The notes beneath the pieces are model-generated. The model was not told the origin of the DNA, did no database searches, and saw nothing but the letters and a program-made list of their open reading frames with translations. A stretch of 64,000 nt of DNA. Source: Lineus longissimus. Taxonomy: Eukaryota; Nemertea; Pilidiophora; Heteronemertea; Lineidae. Of this stretch, positions 37,949 to 49,669 are shown in pieces. The stretch spans positions 6,572,001 through 6,636,000 of the forward strand of contig NC_088320.1 in assembly GCF_910592395.1 (NCBI RefSeq), read 5' to 3'. The position numbers and the translations under genes are program-made. Positions within the stretch are counted from its first letter, which is position 1; each line of letters opens with the position of its first letter.

Positions 37949-40900
37949 ATGGCGCTTATAACAAAACTGAAATACGTCACCGCAGGAACAATTCTAACAA
38001 TTGCTGCAGTTGTTTTGATTACGACAGTCAAACAACCTCACGTGCTGAAACCTTCCTCGTATGCTGTGGTTACGCGTCATACGTACAAACGCGTTCCCAG
38101 ACATGATGACTGGATAGGGTTCAGTGGCAGGGCCCATGAATCGGAGGTGAAGTCCATCGTGAAGACCGAGGGTAAAGCAGCGGCGGTTTATGGCTCGGGG
38201 TCAGATGAAAACAAACAGTTACTTGAGGAGGTGGCATGGTCTGAGGTGGATGATGATTCAGCCGAATTCGAAAACGGAGAAGGAAATGAAACTATTGCAC
38301 GGAGTGAGCTTGATGGCTCAACCGAATTGGAAAAAAGAGAAGAAAAAGAAACTGTTGCATTGAGTGAGGATGATGATGACTCAACCGAACTGGAAAACGG
38401 AGAAGGAAATGAAACTAATACATTGAGTGAGAATGATGATGCCTCAACCGCATTGGAAAACGGTGAAGAAAATGAAATTGATGGATTTAGTGAAGACGAT
38501 TATAACTCAACAAAAATGCAAAATGGTGAAAGGGCAAGGGCAATTGTTACTTTTCTTAAGTTTGATAATGATTCAGGCGAATTTGAAAATAGGTTTGAAG
38601 GGGTAAATGATACATCCAGTGAGCGTGTTGATGTAGAGGCACCAATTGTTGGTGGTGGTGACTCGATTGATGATGATGGAAAATTGCGGACTAATCTTCA
38701 ATTAGGACCTACAAATACTAAAAAGGTATCGAATGGACGCTTAGAAGATATCAAAGGGAAGAAGGAAAACATAGTTTTGAGTTCTAAGGCTCTTATAGAA
38801 AGGATAAACACTCTACGGCCTTTGGTGTTTCGGAGGATCAATGAATCCCTTGCTCGGACTACGTTGTTTCCAAGCAAACTGGTGGACGAGATTGCCAGAA
38901 ATATGTCTGCAGGATTCCTCTCCGTAAGTATTACAGGATGTCCCAGAAAGATCCTGTTCAGCTGATTTGTCTTTGTGTGTAATTGAGTTAAGTTTTAAAT
39001 TAAAAGTATAAAATATAAATCTCTATTTCGAAATACCACAACCACACGCTAATAGTTGAAACAAAGGTTTCTGAGCTTTTGAAAAATCATTTTAAACACT
39101 TGATATTATTTTTCTGTAAACACAAATATGCAGATCGTAGAGTTTTTGTAAAATGAAATGGTTTATACGATTACCTAGAACCTCTCAGGGTTTTTCATTT
39201 CGCTAAAAATCCTCATTTTGTGTTGGCTGAAAAACCCTGAGATGATTTTCAAAAGCTCAAAACCCTTTGTTTCCAAGAGTGTACTATCGAATCGTATCAA
39301 AAATGTGCAACGATCCGTTTCTATTGCAGCCAGAGCAGCGCCTGTCGGAGTGGCGAACACCCTGTTGGAAAAAGTTAGGTGCCCTGCATTGCCTGCCATC
39401 CAATTACATTCTAGGGTTTCAGGGTTGCGCCACGAACGACCTCTATTTTAGACTGACCGCTCATACTGAAGTCATGCCCTCCTGGAGGGCTGAGAGTCAG
39501 TTCTGGGCGAGAGATTTTGACAATAGCTTTATCAAGTCCATGTCTAACTACGGCGCGACTGTTCAGTTAAAGTCAATGTTCCAGAGCAAGAACAACATAT
39601 TATGTAAGTAATGTTTCCGGAAGTTTTACTGGAAACTTTATTGACAGGCTAGATGGCATTTGTCTTAAAACTGGCAATTTTGCCTAAGTGTAAATGTGGC
39701 AGATTAGTAATCTCAAGATTAGAATTGGAGTTTTCAGCATAAGCAATGTCAATCAATTACGACTGTCTCATGAAACGCCTTCTACACGGGCATCATCCGC
39801 TCAGTTCGAATATTTTATACACAATTTTCTGTATTTCAGTGGAGAGAAATACCCGTGATACCTGGCGTTCCGTTACAAATGATGGGAAGTTTAGTCCTAG
39901 ATATTGGAACATGCTACAGGCGCAGATGATCAAGAAATTTACACCAGACGCAAAATTCATTGTCACATTGTGTAACCCTATCACCAGGTACGTGCAATAT
40001 GCGGGTGAAAAATGTTGATGAAGAAGTTCATAGAGAACCAGTATCATAGAATGTGAGAGCATGCTCCCATAATATCCGCCCCAACATATGATCAACGCCA
40101 CCCCGACGGTGGCCGTTGGACGGATACAGCGGCAGGTTATAATAGAGCCACTACTTATCATATTGACCCTCAATGTGTCGACATTGCTCGGCGGAGGCAA
40201 CAGGGGCAATAGCGCTAGAAGTTCAGTTTGCTACTCATCAGCAGAGTTAAATACCTACCTATATACTGTTATGCTTAAAACCACGTGCTTAAACGTTTAT
40301 TTCCTCACAGATTCGTTGATCATTCTTTTAGAATTCGTCATTTTAATAGAGTCACTACTTATAAGCAGAGCTTAATACCGACCGATATACTGTTATGTTT
40401 ATAATGATTATAATTATTTGCTGATCTTTCTTTCAGAATTCGTCATTTTTACGCTCGAGAAGACAAAATGAGACACAAGCGCAGCACAAGGTTACAATTT
40501 CACCAGAAAATCAAGGACATCATTAGCAGAGTGACAAACTGCCTCGAAGACAAAGACTTGGAGGAGTGTTTTAAACACCAGTGGGCAGCGGTAAAGTTAT
40601 ACTAAACATTTGACTTTCCATATTTTGGGTCATATTGGGTCGTTCCATATTTAGGGGGGGGGGGGAGGCGGGGGCAAATGCCATCAGAAGTCTAAAAAAT
40701 GTGTTTTAGCCGAAAAATTTTATCATCGAGGAGACTTGTGCACCGATCGAGGAGAGAGGCAGTGTACAGAAATTAGTGGACTTTGTAAGGGATATTCTCG
40801 TGAATAAAGTCAGTGGGTCACCTAATTACCTAATTCATCTTTCTCTCTGCCACACAACTGTTATCACGAAAGACGGCTTTTAAGATTTGGCCCACAATGT

Positions 40901-41902
40901 ACCAATGTCAATTAATCATAACTTGTTTTCCTCCCATTGCAGCAAGCCTGTCTTGACTACAACTACCTGGCGTACCTAAAGGACTGGTTGGCTGTTTTCC
41001 CGAGGGACCGGTTCTTCTTCATCAAGACGGAACAGTGGCGCAGGGTCAAGGACAGGTTCAACATATTGAAAGATCTATACAAATTTCTGAACATAAGTAA
41101 GACATTTTCGTCGTTTTAAAGAGTGTAACGTCAGACGATATAATTATGATATTTCCAAGGTGTGCGTATTATCGTCATTTACTTTGTACGCCATGATGTC
41201 AATACAAACGTGGCAACGTGGTAATCATGCGCACAACGTTCTGACGAAGTGGCGATCGTCTAACGCTGGTCGTGTCAGTTCGAAATGTTGGAAGAGCTTG
41301 GGTTTCCGTTCTCTCGTGTCCCGGAGCGAGTCCTTTTATAAGCAGCCTTCGAATGGAATCTGGTACCTCCTCATAGGCCGACCACTCATAAGTTCATCGG
41401 GACATCAATTCATCTTTCTCTTCATTTAGTAGTCCGGCATCACTAGGTGAAGTGTTAGCCTGTATTCGTGATGAAACTATATCAGCAGGAGTTGAAGATT
41501 CAGTGCGTTGGACAAGATTCACCTTTGAAACGGGTCTTATGAACCAACTAAAGTAGCGTTTCTATTCATCCTGATGAGTTATTTGATGAGATTTTAGGGG
41601 ATTTCAGTATTAAAAAGTGCAAGCGCGGTAATAAATGGTCTTTTATATTCGTACGTACATGTATCGGTACAATAAGTCGATCTATAAAAACCCTCCCCTT
41701 TTCAGAAACGCCAAGCCAACACCAGCTGATACTCCAGTCCGCTATGCATAACATTGATGACCAAAGCTACAGACATCACGATCCACACTTACGTCATCCT
41801 TTACCAAAGACCATAGAAGTCATGGAGGCATTCTATAAACCATTTAACAAAGAATTGGCAAACTTTCTCAAGGACAGTCGATTTCGGTGGCAGAGTTGGT
41901 GA
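37949..41902 (+). CDS. CHST15-like Golgi sulfotransferase homologue, probably inactive
   Basis: Six exons close perfectly in phase: 37949-38923, 39330-39603, 39840-39987, 40437-40590, 40943-41096 and 41706-41902, giving 633 residues. Relatives transfer sulfate from PAPS to GalNAc-4-sulfate in chondroitin. Residues 8-27 form a type II membrane anchor after a short cytosolic end. A long acidic, Asn-rich stem follows, with four degenerate repeats of the type DDSTELENGEGNET. The catalytic domain starts near 326 with TPCWKKLGALHCLP. Its PAPS 5'-phosphosulfate loop (353-362, LGFQGCATND) lacks the usual Lys of PKCGTT. The 3'-phosphate site (462-471, NPITRIRHFY) has His for the usual Ser. Later blocks, including PRDRFFFIKTEQW, are well kept. 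Open frames and intact splice sites argue against a pseudogene; a non-catalytic protein is likely. It is named from fold motifs, so the true substrate, if any, is unknown. Confidence 0.85.
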
Positions 41903-42255
41903 ACATTTGCAAGGGGAGAGGTTCTGAATGATACGTTAACGCCAAAAACATTGCATGTGAAGTGGTGTATGATTGCACATGCTCGACTCGAACAGCGTCC
42001 AGCCTGCTATCATAATGCATATCTTTGCCCAGTAACACTGGTGGTAAGAACTGCGTTTGGATAGTGAAGCATTGGGCACTACAGAAATAGTTCGATACTC
42101 ACACGAGTTATGCTGTAATTTGAAGGAGTCAATCAGACAGCTCATATTTAAGCGTGTGTGTGCTTTTTTGGGGTGGGGGTGATGATGGTCTTGAGGTTGG
42201 GTAAATGAATGAAAATGAGATAGAGGTTCATTAGATTTATTTGCCGTTGCCAATT

Positions 42256-42400
42256 TAGGCCTAGCGACCCCAGGGAAGCTGTATCGTGGGGGAAGATGTC
42301 ATCAAGATATGCCCTGATAAACCGTTTATAAGTCAGTGGAACAATGGGAATTTAGGCACAGGTGCGAAAGACAAAATAGATCGTGCATTGGGCTCGACCT
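42256..42400 (+). repeat. Dispersed repeat, copy 2 of 3
   Basis: This copy shares TAGGCCTAGCG, ATCAAGATATGCCCTGATAA, a GTGGAACAATGGGAATTTAG block and GCGAAAGACAA with the copies at 3.34 and 51.4 kb. It is non-coding and lies between two convergent genes. Confidence 0.6.
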
Positions 42401-42638
42401 CAATTCTCATAACAACTGTAGGTACGGGGCAAAATAATGTAATGAAAAATACACTCGTGAAAATGTTGCAGTTTGTGGAAATTACAGTCTTTAATCGTTA
42501 TTTTCTAAAGACATTAGATTCAGAACACGTGGGATGAGGTTTGGACGTGAGAGTTCCGGCTATGTCATAGCAATGTTCCGGTGACGAAGTTTAACGTTCA
42601 TACATGCGGCTGTACGCATATGGGTGATGTAATTCTTC

Positions 42639-45600
42639 CTAAAAGAAGCGTATAGGGCAATATTTTTGGATATGATCAACCTCGTCGTTTTGCCTCGTTT
42701 CCTTTCCCTCCAAAGATCTAAACGTGTAGCACCCGCTGTGCTTCTTGTTCCAGTCGAATGCCACACAGCCTTCACCTGCATTGTGACACTCACTGATGCA
42801 TTCAGGCAACCTGGTGACCGTTGGGATGTGTTCTCCGCCGATGTACTGGTAATTGGCGTGGAATCTCCAATTGCAGCCTGAAAAGATACAGAACGTAATT
42901 GACTGAAGTAATGCCTGTACTGCGAAGAGCCAACACGGGGGGGGGGGGGCATGACTTCAAAACCACCAAATGAGGATAGCCAAATTGTATTCGACCGTAG
43001 GAATATAACTAAAATACACCTCATTGCTTGACCAAAAATCGAGAGGTCCTTCTTCCAAATCAGTTTTTCTCAATGCACAAATACATATGTCCCCTTCCCG
43101 ATCATGAAAAAAACAACAGAAAGAGGCGTCAATTTGTTTTATATTTTTGTTGACGCGTATTGTATGACTAACCAGTTATGGACTAAAACACGGAAAAGCT
43201 ACAATTAAGATTTTTTTCAAATTGACAATTCCCTCCTCTCAATTTAAACTTGCAAAAACGAAACACGTACCGAAGAAAAATGCATCCTGGTTATCGTATG
43301 TACCACCTGGTGCAATGGGCGGTTTCATGTTGGAAGCAACTGGTTTTTGGGGGTCCAGCTTATCTGATTTGGGAATTCCTTGATCCGGTTCATGCGATTT
43401 GTGAGGTTCCTGATTGGGTTTATATGATATGGAAGGTCTCGGACCGGGTTCATCAGACTTGGCAGGCTCTTGCTTGGGTTTATATGATATGGAAGGTCTC
43501 GGACCGGGTTCATCAGACTTGGCAGGTTCTTCCTTGGGTTTATATGATATGGAAGGTCTCTGACCGGGTTCATCTGATTTGGCAGGTTCTTGCTTGGGTT
43601 TATATGATATGGAAGGTCTCGGACCGGGTTCATCAGACTTGGCAGTCTCTTGCTTGGGTTTATATGATATGGAAGGTCTCGGACCGGGTTCATCAGACTT
43701 GGCAGGTTCTTCCTTGGGTTTATATGATATGGAAGGTCTCTGACCGGGTTCATCTGATTTGGCAGGTTCTTGCTTGGGTTTATAGGATATTGAAGGTCTC
43801 TGACCGGGTTCATCAGACTTGGCAGGTTCCTGATTGGGTTTATATGATATGGAAGGTCTCGGACCGGGTTCATCAGATTTGGCAGGCTCTTGCTTGGGTT
43901 TATATGATATGGAAAGTCTCTGACCGGGTTCATCAGACTTGGCAGGTTCTTGCTTGGGTTTATATGATATTGAAGGTCTCTGACCGGGTTCATCAGACTT
44001 GGCAGGCTCTTGCTTGGGTTTATATGATATGGAAGGTCTCGGACCGGGTTCATCAGACTTGGCAGGCTCTTGCTTGGGTTCATATGATATGGAAGGTCTC
44101 GGACCGGGTTCATATGATTTGGGAGTCTCTTGCTTGGGTTTATATGATATGGAAGGTCTCGGACCGGGTTCATCAGACTTGGCAGGCTCTTGCTTGGGTT
44201 TATATGATATGAAAGGTCTCGGACCGGGTTCATCTGATTTGGGAGTCTCTTGCTTGGGTTTATATGATATGGAAGGTCTCTGACCGGGTTCATCAGACTT
44301 GGCAGGTTCTTGCTTGGGTTTATATGATGTTGAAGGTCTCGGACCGGGTTCATCTGATTTGGGAGTCTCTTGCTTGGGTTTATATGATATGGAAGGTCTC
44401 GGATCGGGTTCATCAGACTTGGCAGGTTCTTGCTTGGGTTTATATGATATTGAAGGTCTCAGACCGGGTTCATCAGACTTGGCAGGTTCCTCTTTGGGTT
44501 TATATGATATGGAAGGTCTCTGACCGGGTTCATCTGATTTGGGAGGCTCTTGCTTGGGTTTATATGATACGGAAGGTTTCGGATCAGAATCATCGGATTT
44601 GGGTGGTTCCTGATTGGGTTTATATGATATGGAAGGTCTATGATTGGGTTCATCGGACTTGGCAGGTTCTTGCTTCGTTTTATATGATGTGGAAGGTCTC
44701 GGAGCTGGTTCGTCTGATTTGGGAGGTCCCTGGTCGTCTTCAGTTGATTTCCTTGGTCCTCGATAATGATCATATATTATTGAGGGCTGGGTGTTTGGTC
44801 CATATGACTGTGCGGGTCCAAAAATTGACCTATTAGGTATGGTTCTACGTGTTGCGAAGATAGGACCATCATACATTATCGAGGGCCTAGGACTAGGACT
44901 ATCTGTCTGTGTGGATCCAAAATTGTGTCCAAAATGTATGGTGCTACGTGGTGCCGGGATAGAATCGCTCAACGGGAACTTATACTTTGGAAGTCCCTTA
45001 CAGGGATCCATAATTAGATTGGGACGATTTTCATAAGTAATATAAGACTTAATAGGTTCGCGGTATAGCTTTTCAGGTCCTTCATTTGGTAAATCTGATG
45101 TTATTGTGTCATGAGTGGGGTATGGCTTTTGAGGACCTCGAAAGGGTTCATCTGATATTAAAGGGCCACGTTTCGGATCAGTTGACTTCGGGGATGCAGG
45201 ATATGGTTCATAAAATTGTGTGGGGCGTTCAATGCCATGATCGAAGTTATCTGAATACCGAGGTTCCCCATAAGATTTATCAAATATAGTGGGTCCATGG
45301 AATAGATCTACTTCCTCTGGGCTACGATAGGGCCTATCAGATATGGGGTCGTATGGATATGGCTCATTAGGATGGCCAGAGGGTTCGCGGTATGGCTTTT
45401 CAGGTCCTTCATTTGGTAAATATGATGTTATTGTGTCATGAGTGGGGTATGGCTTTTGAGGACCTCGAAAGGGTTCATCTGATATTAAAGGGCCACGATT
45501 CGGATCAGTTGACTTCGGGGATGCAGGATATGGTTCGTAAAATTGTGTGGGGCGTTCAATGCCATGATCGAAGTTATCTGAATACCGAGGTTCCCCATAA

Positions 45601-47882
45601 GATTTATCAAATATAGTGGGTCCATGGAATAGATATACTTCCTCTGGGCCACGATAGGGCCTATCGGATATGGGGTCGTATGGATATGGCTCATTGGGAT
45701 GGCCGGTGGGCTCATCCGATTGTTTTGGTCCACCAGATTGGTATGGAGTTGCAGGCCGACGATAAGGTCCATAGGGCAGCAAGCTTTCAACAATCGTAGC
45801 TTGAGGTTTTTCTGTAGTGCTGCCTTCTTTACGTTGAGTATCCGGGATTGCAGGGGGAGGGGTAACCTCCGCGTTCTGAGCGATAGGAATCTTATCCATG
45901 TGAGAGACCACCGCGCCGGGGGCTTCATGAGATTGAGCGTTGGGTTTCTCCGAGGTAGGGACATCTGAGCTCGGGGTCGGAGTGTACGGTGCTTCTGCAG
46001 TGGTATTGGGAAGCGCTGTAGTCGGAATTTCAGTGCGTTGAGGGCCAGCCTCCGAGATAGGAGTTGCCGAGACAGGGGCGATATCAGGTCCTGTTACAAC
46101 GGTTTTGTTAATTTGACTGCTTGGTGCATCTGATGTGGGGGAAGGTCCTGGTGTAGGTATCGCGCCGTGGGCTTCATGGGAATGACCGTTGGGTTTCTCC
46201 GAGGTAGGGACCGCTGAGCTCGGGGTCTGAGTATACGGTGCTTCTGCAGTGGTGTGGGGAATCGCTGTAGTCGGGATTTCAGTGCGTTGGGGACCAGTCT
46301 CCGAGATAGGAGTTGCCGAGACAGGGGCGATATCAGGTCCTGTTACAACGGTTTTGTTAGTCTGACTGCTTGGTGCATCTGATGTGGGGGAAGGTCCTGG
46401 TGTAGGTATCGCGCCGTGGGCTTCATGGGAATGACCGTTGGGTTTCTCTGAGGTAGGGACCGCTGAGCTCGGGGTCCGAGTATACGGTGCTTCTGCAGTG
46501 GTGTGGGGAATCGCTATAGTCGGGATTTCAGTGCGTTGGGGACCAGTCTCCGAGATAGGAGTTGCCGAGACAGGGGCGATATCAGGTCCTGTTACAACGG
46601 TTTTGTTAGTCTGACTGCTTGATGCATCTGATGTGGGGGAAGGTCCTGGTGTAGGTATATTTGGTCGTCCGATAGCATTGTCCTGTGCATTTGCGAATGA
46701 GTTCATTACGTTAAGTACATGCAGCACTATCCTTAACAGTTTCACAAGCTTTTTTCGTGGATGTTCCACTGGTCTAGCAGGTCCTCGATGAGGGTAAGAA
46801 AAATCGTGATGTCCATGATCGTAACCGTCTGGAAGGTCGTGGCTGTGATGGGGATCCACGAACTCATCCGAAGTTTGTCCTTCGTTCGGGTCGTACGGCG
46901 TGGCCTGAAGTCTTTCACAAACTGCCAGGCCTGAAGCATAGAATAAATGGAGGTTTTATCTCAGTTTGAATTATAACTCCTTGCTTTACATTCATAATAT
47001 TCTGGTTATCATGAATGAAATTTGACACAATCTTTACAATGTATGGTGCAGATCATGTACATAATTATGGCATCGACACTCCTGAGGGTGTTAAAAAGGA
47101 CGGTCCGAGAGACGAATACTATCCCGAATTATTATATCTATAAAATTTGGCCTCATTGCGTGCACAACATTAAGGTGAAACACGATATCGCGAATCTAGC
47201 CCGCTATTTGAAAAAGACTTAAACGTTATTCGTGTCACGATCAACAAGTGAGAGATGACACATTGCATGGGAGCACGTGAATGGTAAAGGCAGTGTATCA
47301 TCTGTGATTGTTGCCCATATTTCTCCATGTTTTCATTCATTCAAAAGCATCCTGAGGAAATCAGAGGTTACTGTTCGCTTCTGGTCCTGCACACAAAACC
47401 CCCGAGACATTCGCCATCATGTGGTGAAGTACAAGCCTACATCACCTTTAAGTCAGCACCGGGATTTAAAGGGTCAATCTCGGTTCTATTACCGTTCTTC
47501 TAATGATTTGCATGAGTGGAAATCGCAATCAGCTCAACTCGGAGGAGAGAGTGCTCTCTAATCATCGGCATGATAAAACAACCATTGAAAATGTGAGTTT
47601 GGATATCGTTCTTTACTACCGGGACTTTTTTGTAACTCCTAGACTGAAATGTAAGCGACGCTCTGACTGGGCGCACTTACTTCTGCGCTGGTACTTCGGC
47701 AAATAGGGCGAATGTCTCAGGGGTTTGTGTGCAGGGCTGGAGAAGCGAACATTCGATCCCCAATTTCCTTAGAATGATAGGAAAGAGGGTCATGTTTTCA
47801 ACATACCTACAAGGACATGGAGAACGAGGCCTACCAGCAGCAGGTTGATGCCAGCAATGCACATTGCTGGTGATGCATACAT
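42639..47882 (-). CDS. Secreted proline-rich tandem-repeat protein with C-terminal PAN domain
   Basis: Three exons, 47807-47882, 43271-46930 and 42639-42877, join in phase 1 at both introns with good GT-AG sites and give 1,324 residues. Residues 1 to about 28 are a signal peptide (MYASPAMCIAGINLLLVGLV...). Then come an acidic/His-rich segment (DPHHSHDLPDG...), three 83-aa repeats (about 119-356, Thr/Pro/Ser-rich, mucin-like), two 109-aa repeats (about 436-651, rich in Pro, Tyr, Asp) and about 23 repeats of 20 aa (about 750-1200; unit KPKQEPAKSDEPGPRPSISY). The last exon is a PAN/apple domain with cysteines at 1247, 1272, 1276, 1283, 1295 and 1319. The Lys/Pro/Tyr/Ser repeats recall adhesive or extracellular matrix proteins such as mussel foot proteins. 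That role is inference. The C-terminus is CPIRFF before TAG. Confidence 0.88.
43381..44770 (-). repeat. Coding array of about 23 units of exactly 60 bp
   Basis: Units keep a strict 60-bp period with no insertion or deletion from 43441 to 44520, with more diverged units on both sides. Each encodes one 20-residue block. Differences are mostly single substitutions (GPRP/GQRP, KQEP/KQET/KEEP/NQEP). Units at 43441-43620 and 43621-43800 are near-identical sets of three, showing a recent 180-bp duplication. Confidence 0.95.
45055..45710 (-). repeat. Coding tandem duplication, 2 x 327 bp
   Basis: The block that starts GGTTCGCGGTAT at 45055 recurs at 45382, an exact 327-bp (109-residue) period. The copies differ at only a few bases, for example Ser/Gly in PYRSPEEV and PYRGPEEV. 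The duplication is in frame. Confidence 0.93.
45940..46660 (-). repeat. Coding tandem repeat, 3 x 249 bp
   Basis: Three in-frame copies of an 83-residue Thr/Pro/Ser-rich unit begin with IPTPGPSPTSDA. The period is 249 bp (starts at about 46648, 46399 and 46150). The third copy, nearest the 20-residue array, is the most diverged. The composition predicts dense O-glycosylation. Confidence 0.93.
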
Positions 47883-49445
47883 GTCTTCTGCTGGAATGAG
47901 TGTATTTTGATATCTCTTTTGATTCTTTTCCATGAACACATGTATGAATATATTAAGCATGGTGTTAATTGTTTTTAAGTGGCAGTGTTGTTCGATATGA
48001 CTTTCTATGTATTTTGCCTTGACTTCCATAGAAACCAATTTAAAATGTCATTTCCTATAACAGATATCAAAAAGCGGCTTCTGAAGACATTTTTTTCTCA
48101 CTCAGAGGCACCATGTTTCTTTCTGTAGGTAATACCTTTATAGGGTCTAAATCTAACCTTTCAAGACTTACGTGTACATAATTTGATGCGTGTTGTCCTA
48201 AGCTCCATTCGTTGTCCAATGATGTCATTAACAAAAATTCAAATTCCCTCTACCCCCTACACCCACCACTGGAAAAACCTAAGAATTGTGTTTCTATGGT
48301 CAGGTAGGCGTACTCTATCCCACAACATATTCAAATCATTTGTACCCTGCATGTTGAATAAAAGTCGCTCCCCTCCTAGACTATATTGGTATTATGAAAC
48401 AATAACGACATAAATTTTTGTTGGGCGTGCCAATGAACCACAGTATCACTGATTTAGTATCTTATGTAATGTTGTGTCATCAATAAATTGTGGATTAAAA
48501 GCCTTGTTACCACAAAAAAAATAAAAAAATATTGGTCTTTAGCCTCAAAAATTCTCATCCCAACCATGATGTCCATTCATTTCGTAAAATATACGCCCTA
48601 AACAGTCCGTTGTTATTCATGGACAATATGGGAAATATGACGTCGTTAGAGCGATAACCAATATGATGTTAGCATTAATTTTGGGTCATCAACCCCCAGT
48701 AGGCCTATGTCAATAACGTCTCATAACAGTCATTTACAATCATGAAAAGTTAACATCAGTGTCACAATTGCAACTAGCTGGGAAAGGAAATATTGATACA
48801 ATCACAAGCAGGATATGACAGCCAAAATTTTAACTGAGGAGAAAATGGAAAGAATTCACGTAGCCTTACCTACATTATATTGCCTGCTTGCTTGCACGGA
48901 CGTATATGATGAAGTATTTCCAACGCACATCATCTGTAGAAATCTCCACGCCCTCATTATAGGAAAATCAACCTCGACCTAAGGTGCCGCAACAGTCGTC
49001 TGTACTGCGAAACCTATTCAAAAGCCGACGGGGAACGAGGCTTCGTTAGAGATATCGCACACGATCCACTGCATTCAGTGATGTGGGTGTTGATGACCTG
49101 ATGGTGTTTGCAATTTATCGAATTCTGGCTCCAAGTACCCTATTCTGAGTCAAAAGCTAGAATTTTAATTGGGTAACTAATTGACCCTCGTATGAACAAC
49201 TTCCATCATACTTCAATTCAATCTACTGTAATTCATGCTCTGTCTTTGTTTATCTGCGTGGCCTACATGTTGTTGCAATAAGCGGAATTCTGAAATCAAT
49301 TACGTATTACGTATGTTATGTATGTTTGAGCTATAACATTTAGTAGTGGAGACTTTTACCCAAGCGTTTTTGGCCACCACCAGTATGCACCCAAAAAAGT
49401 ACAGTCCTGTATTTGATTTCACATATATTTACCGTTGGTCCACTC
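47883..49445. other. Gene-free stretch
   Basis: This should include the promoter and any 5' untranslated exon of the repeat protein gene. I see no clear TATA box and no supported exon. Confidence 0.45.
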
Positions 49446-49487
49446 ATAATCCCTTCTGAGTTCTTTTAAAAACTCAGAAGGGATTAT
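49446..49487. repeat. Perfect 17-bp hairpin
   Basis: ATAATCCCTTCTGAGTT at 49446-49462 is followed after an 8-base loop by its exact reverse complement at 49471-49487. Directly after it, a 'GGAATTTCGAAGTC..' word recurs about four times to 49590. It may be the end of a foldback element. Confidence 0.85.
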
Positions 49488-49669
49488 GGTTGGAATTTCG
49501 AAGTCAGGTTTTGAATTTCGAAGTCGGGTTTGAATATCGCAGTCAAGTTTGGAATTTGGGTGTCAGTCTTGGAATTCCGAATTTCGAGTCTCGAACTGAG
49601 CCTTCTGGACATCGTAGAAAAATGAATATACGTTTTAACTGAATCTCTCAGCCGTCGTCCATGTATCGT

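Noticed and set aside
43381-44770. Regular direct repeats that could suggest a CRISPR array
   Set aside because: Units are contiguous with no unique spacers, they encode protein, and the genome is eukaryotic.
43250-44836. Long open frames on the plus strand and in a second minus frame across the 60-bp array (up to 362 codons)
   Set aside because: A period divisible by three keeps several frames open at once. Only the minus frame that splices to the signal-peptide and PAN exons makes sense.
47277-47706. Plus-strand frames inside the first intron of the repeat-protein gene
   Set aside because: No domain, no splice signals and wrong strand for the host gene.
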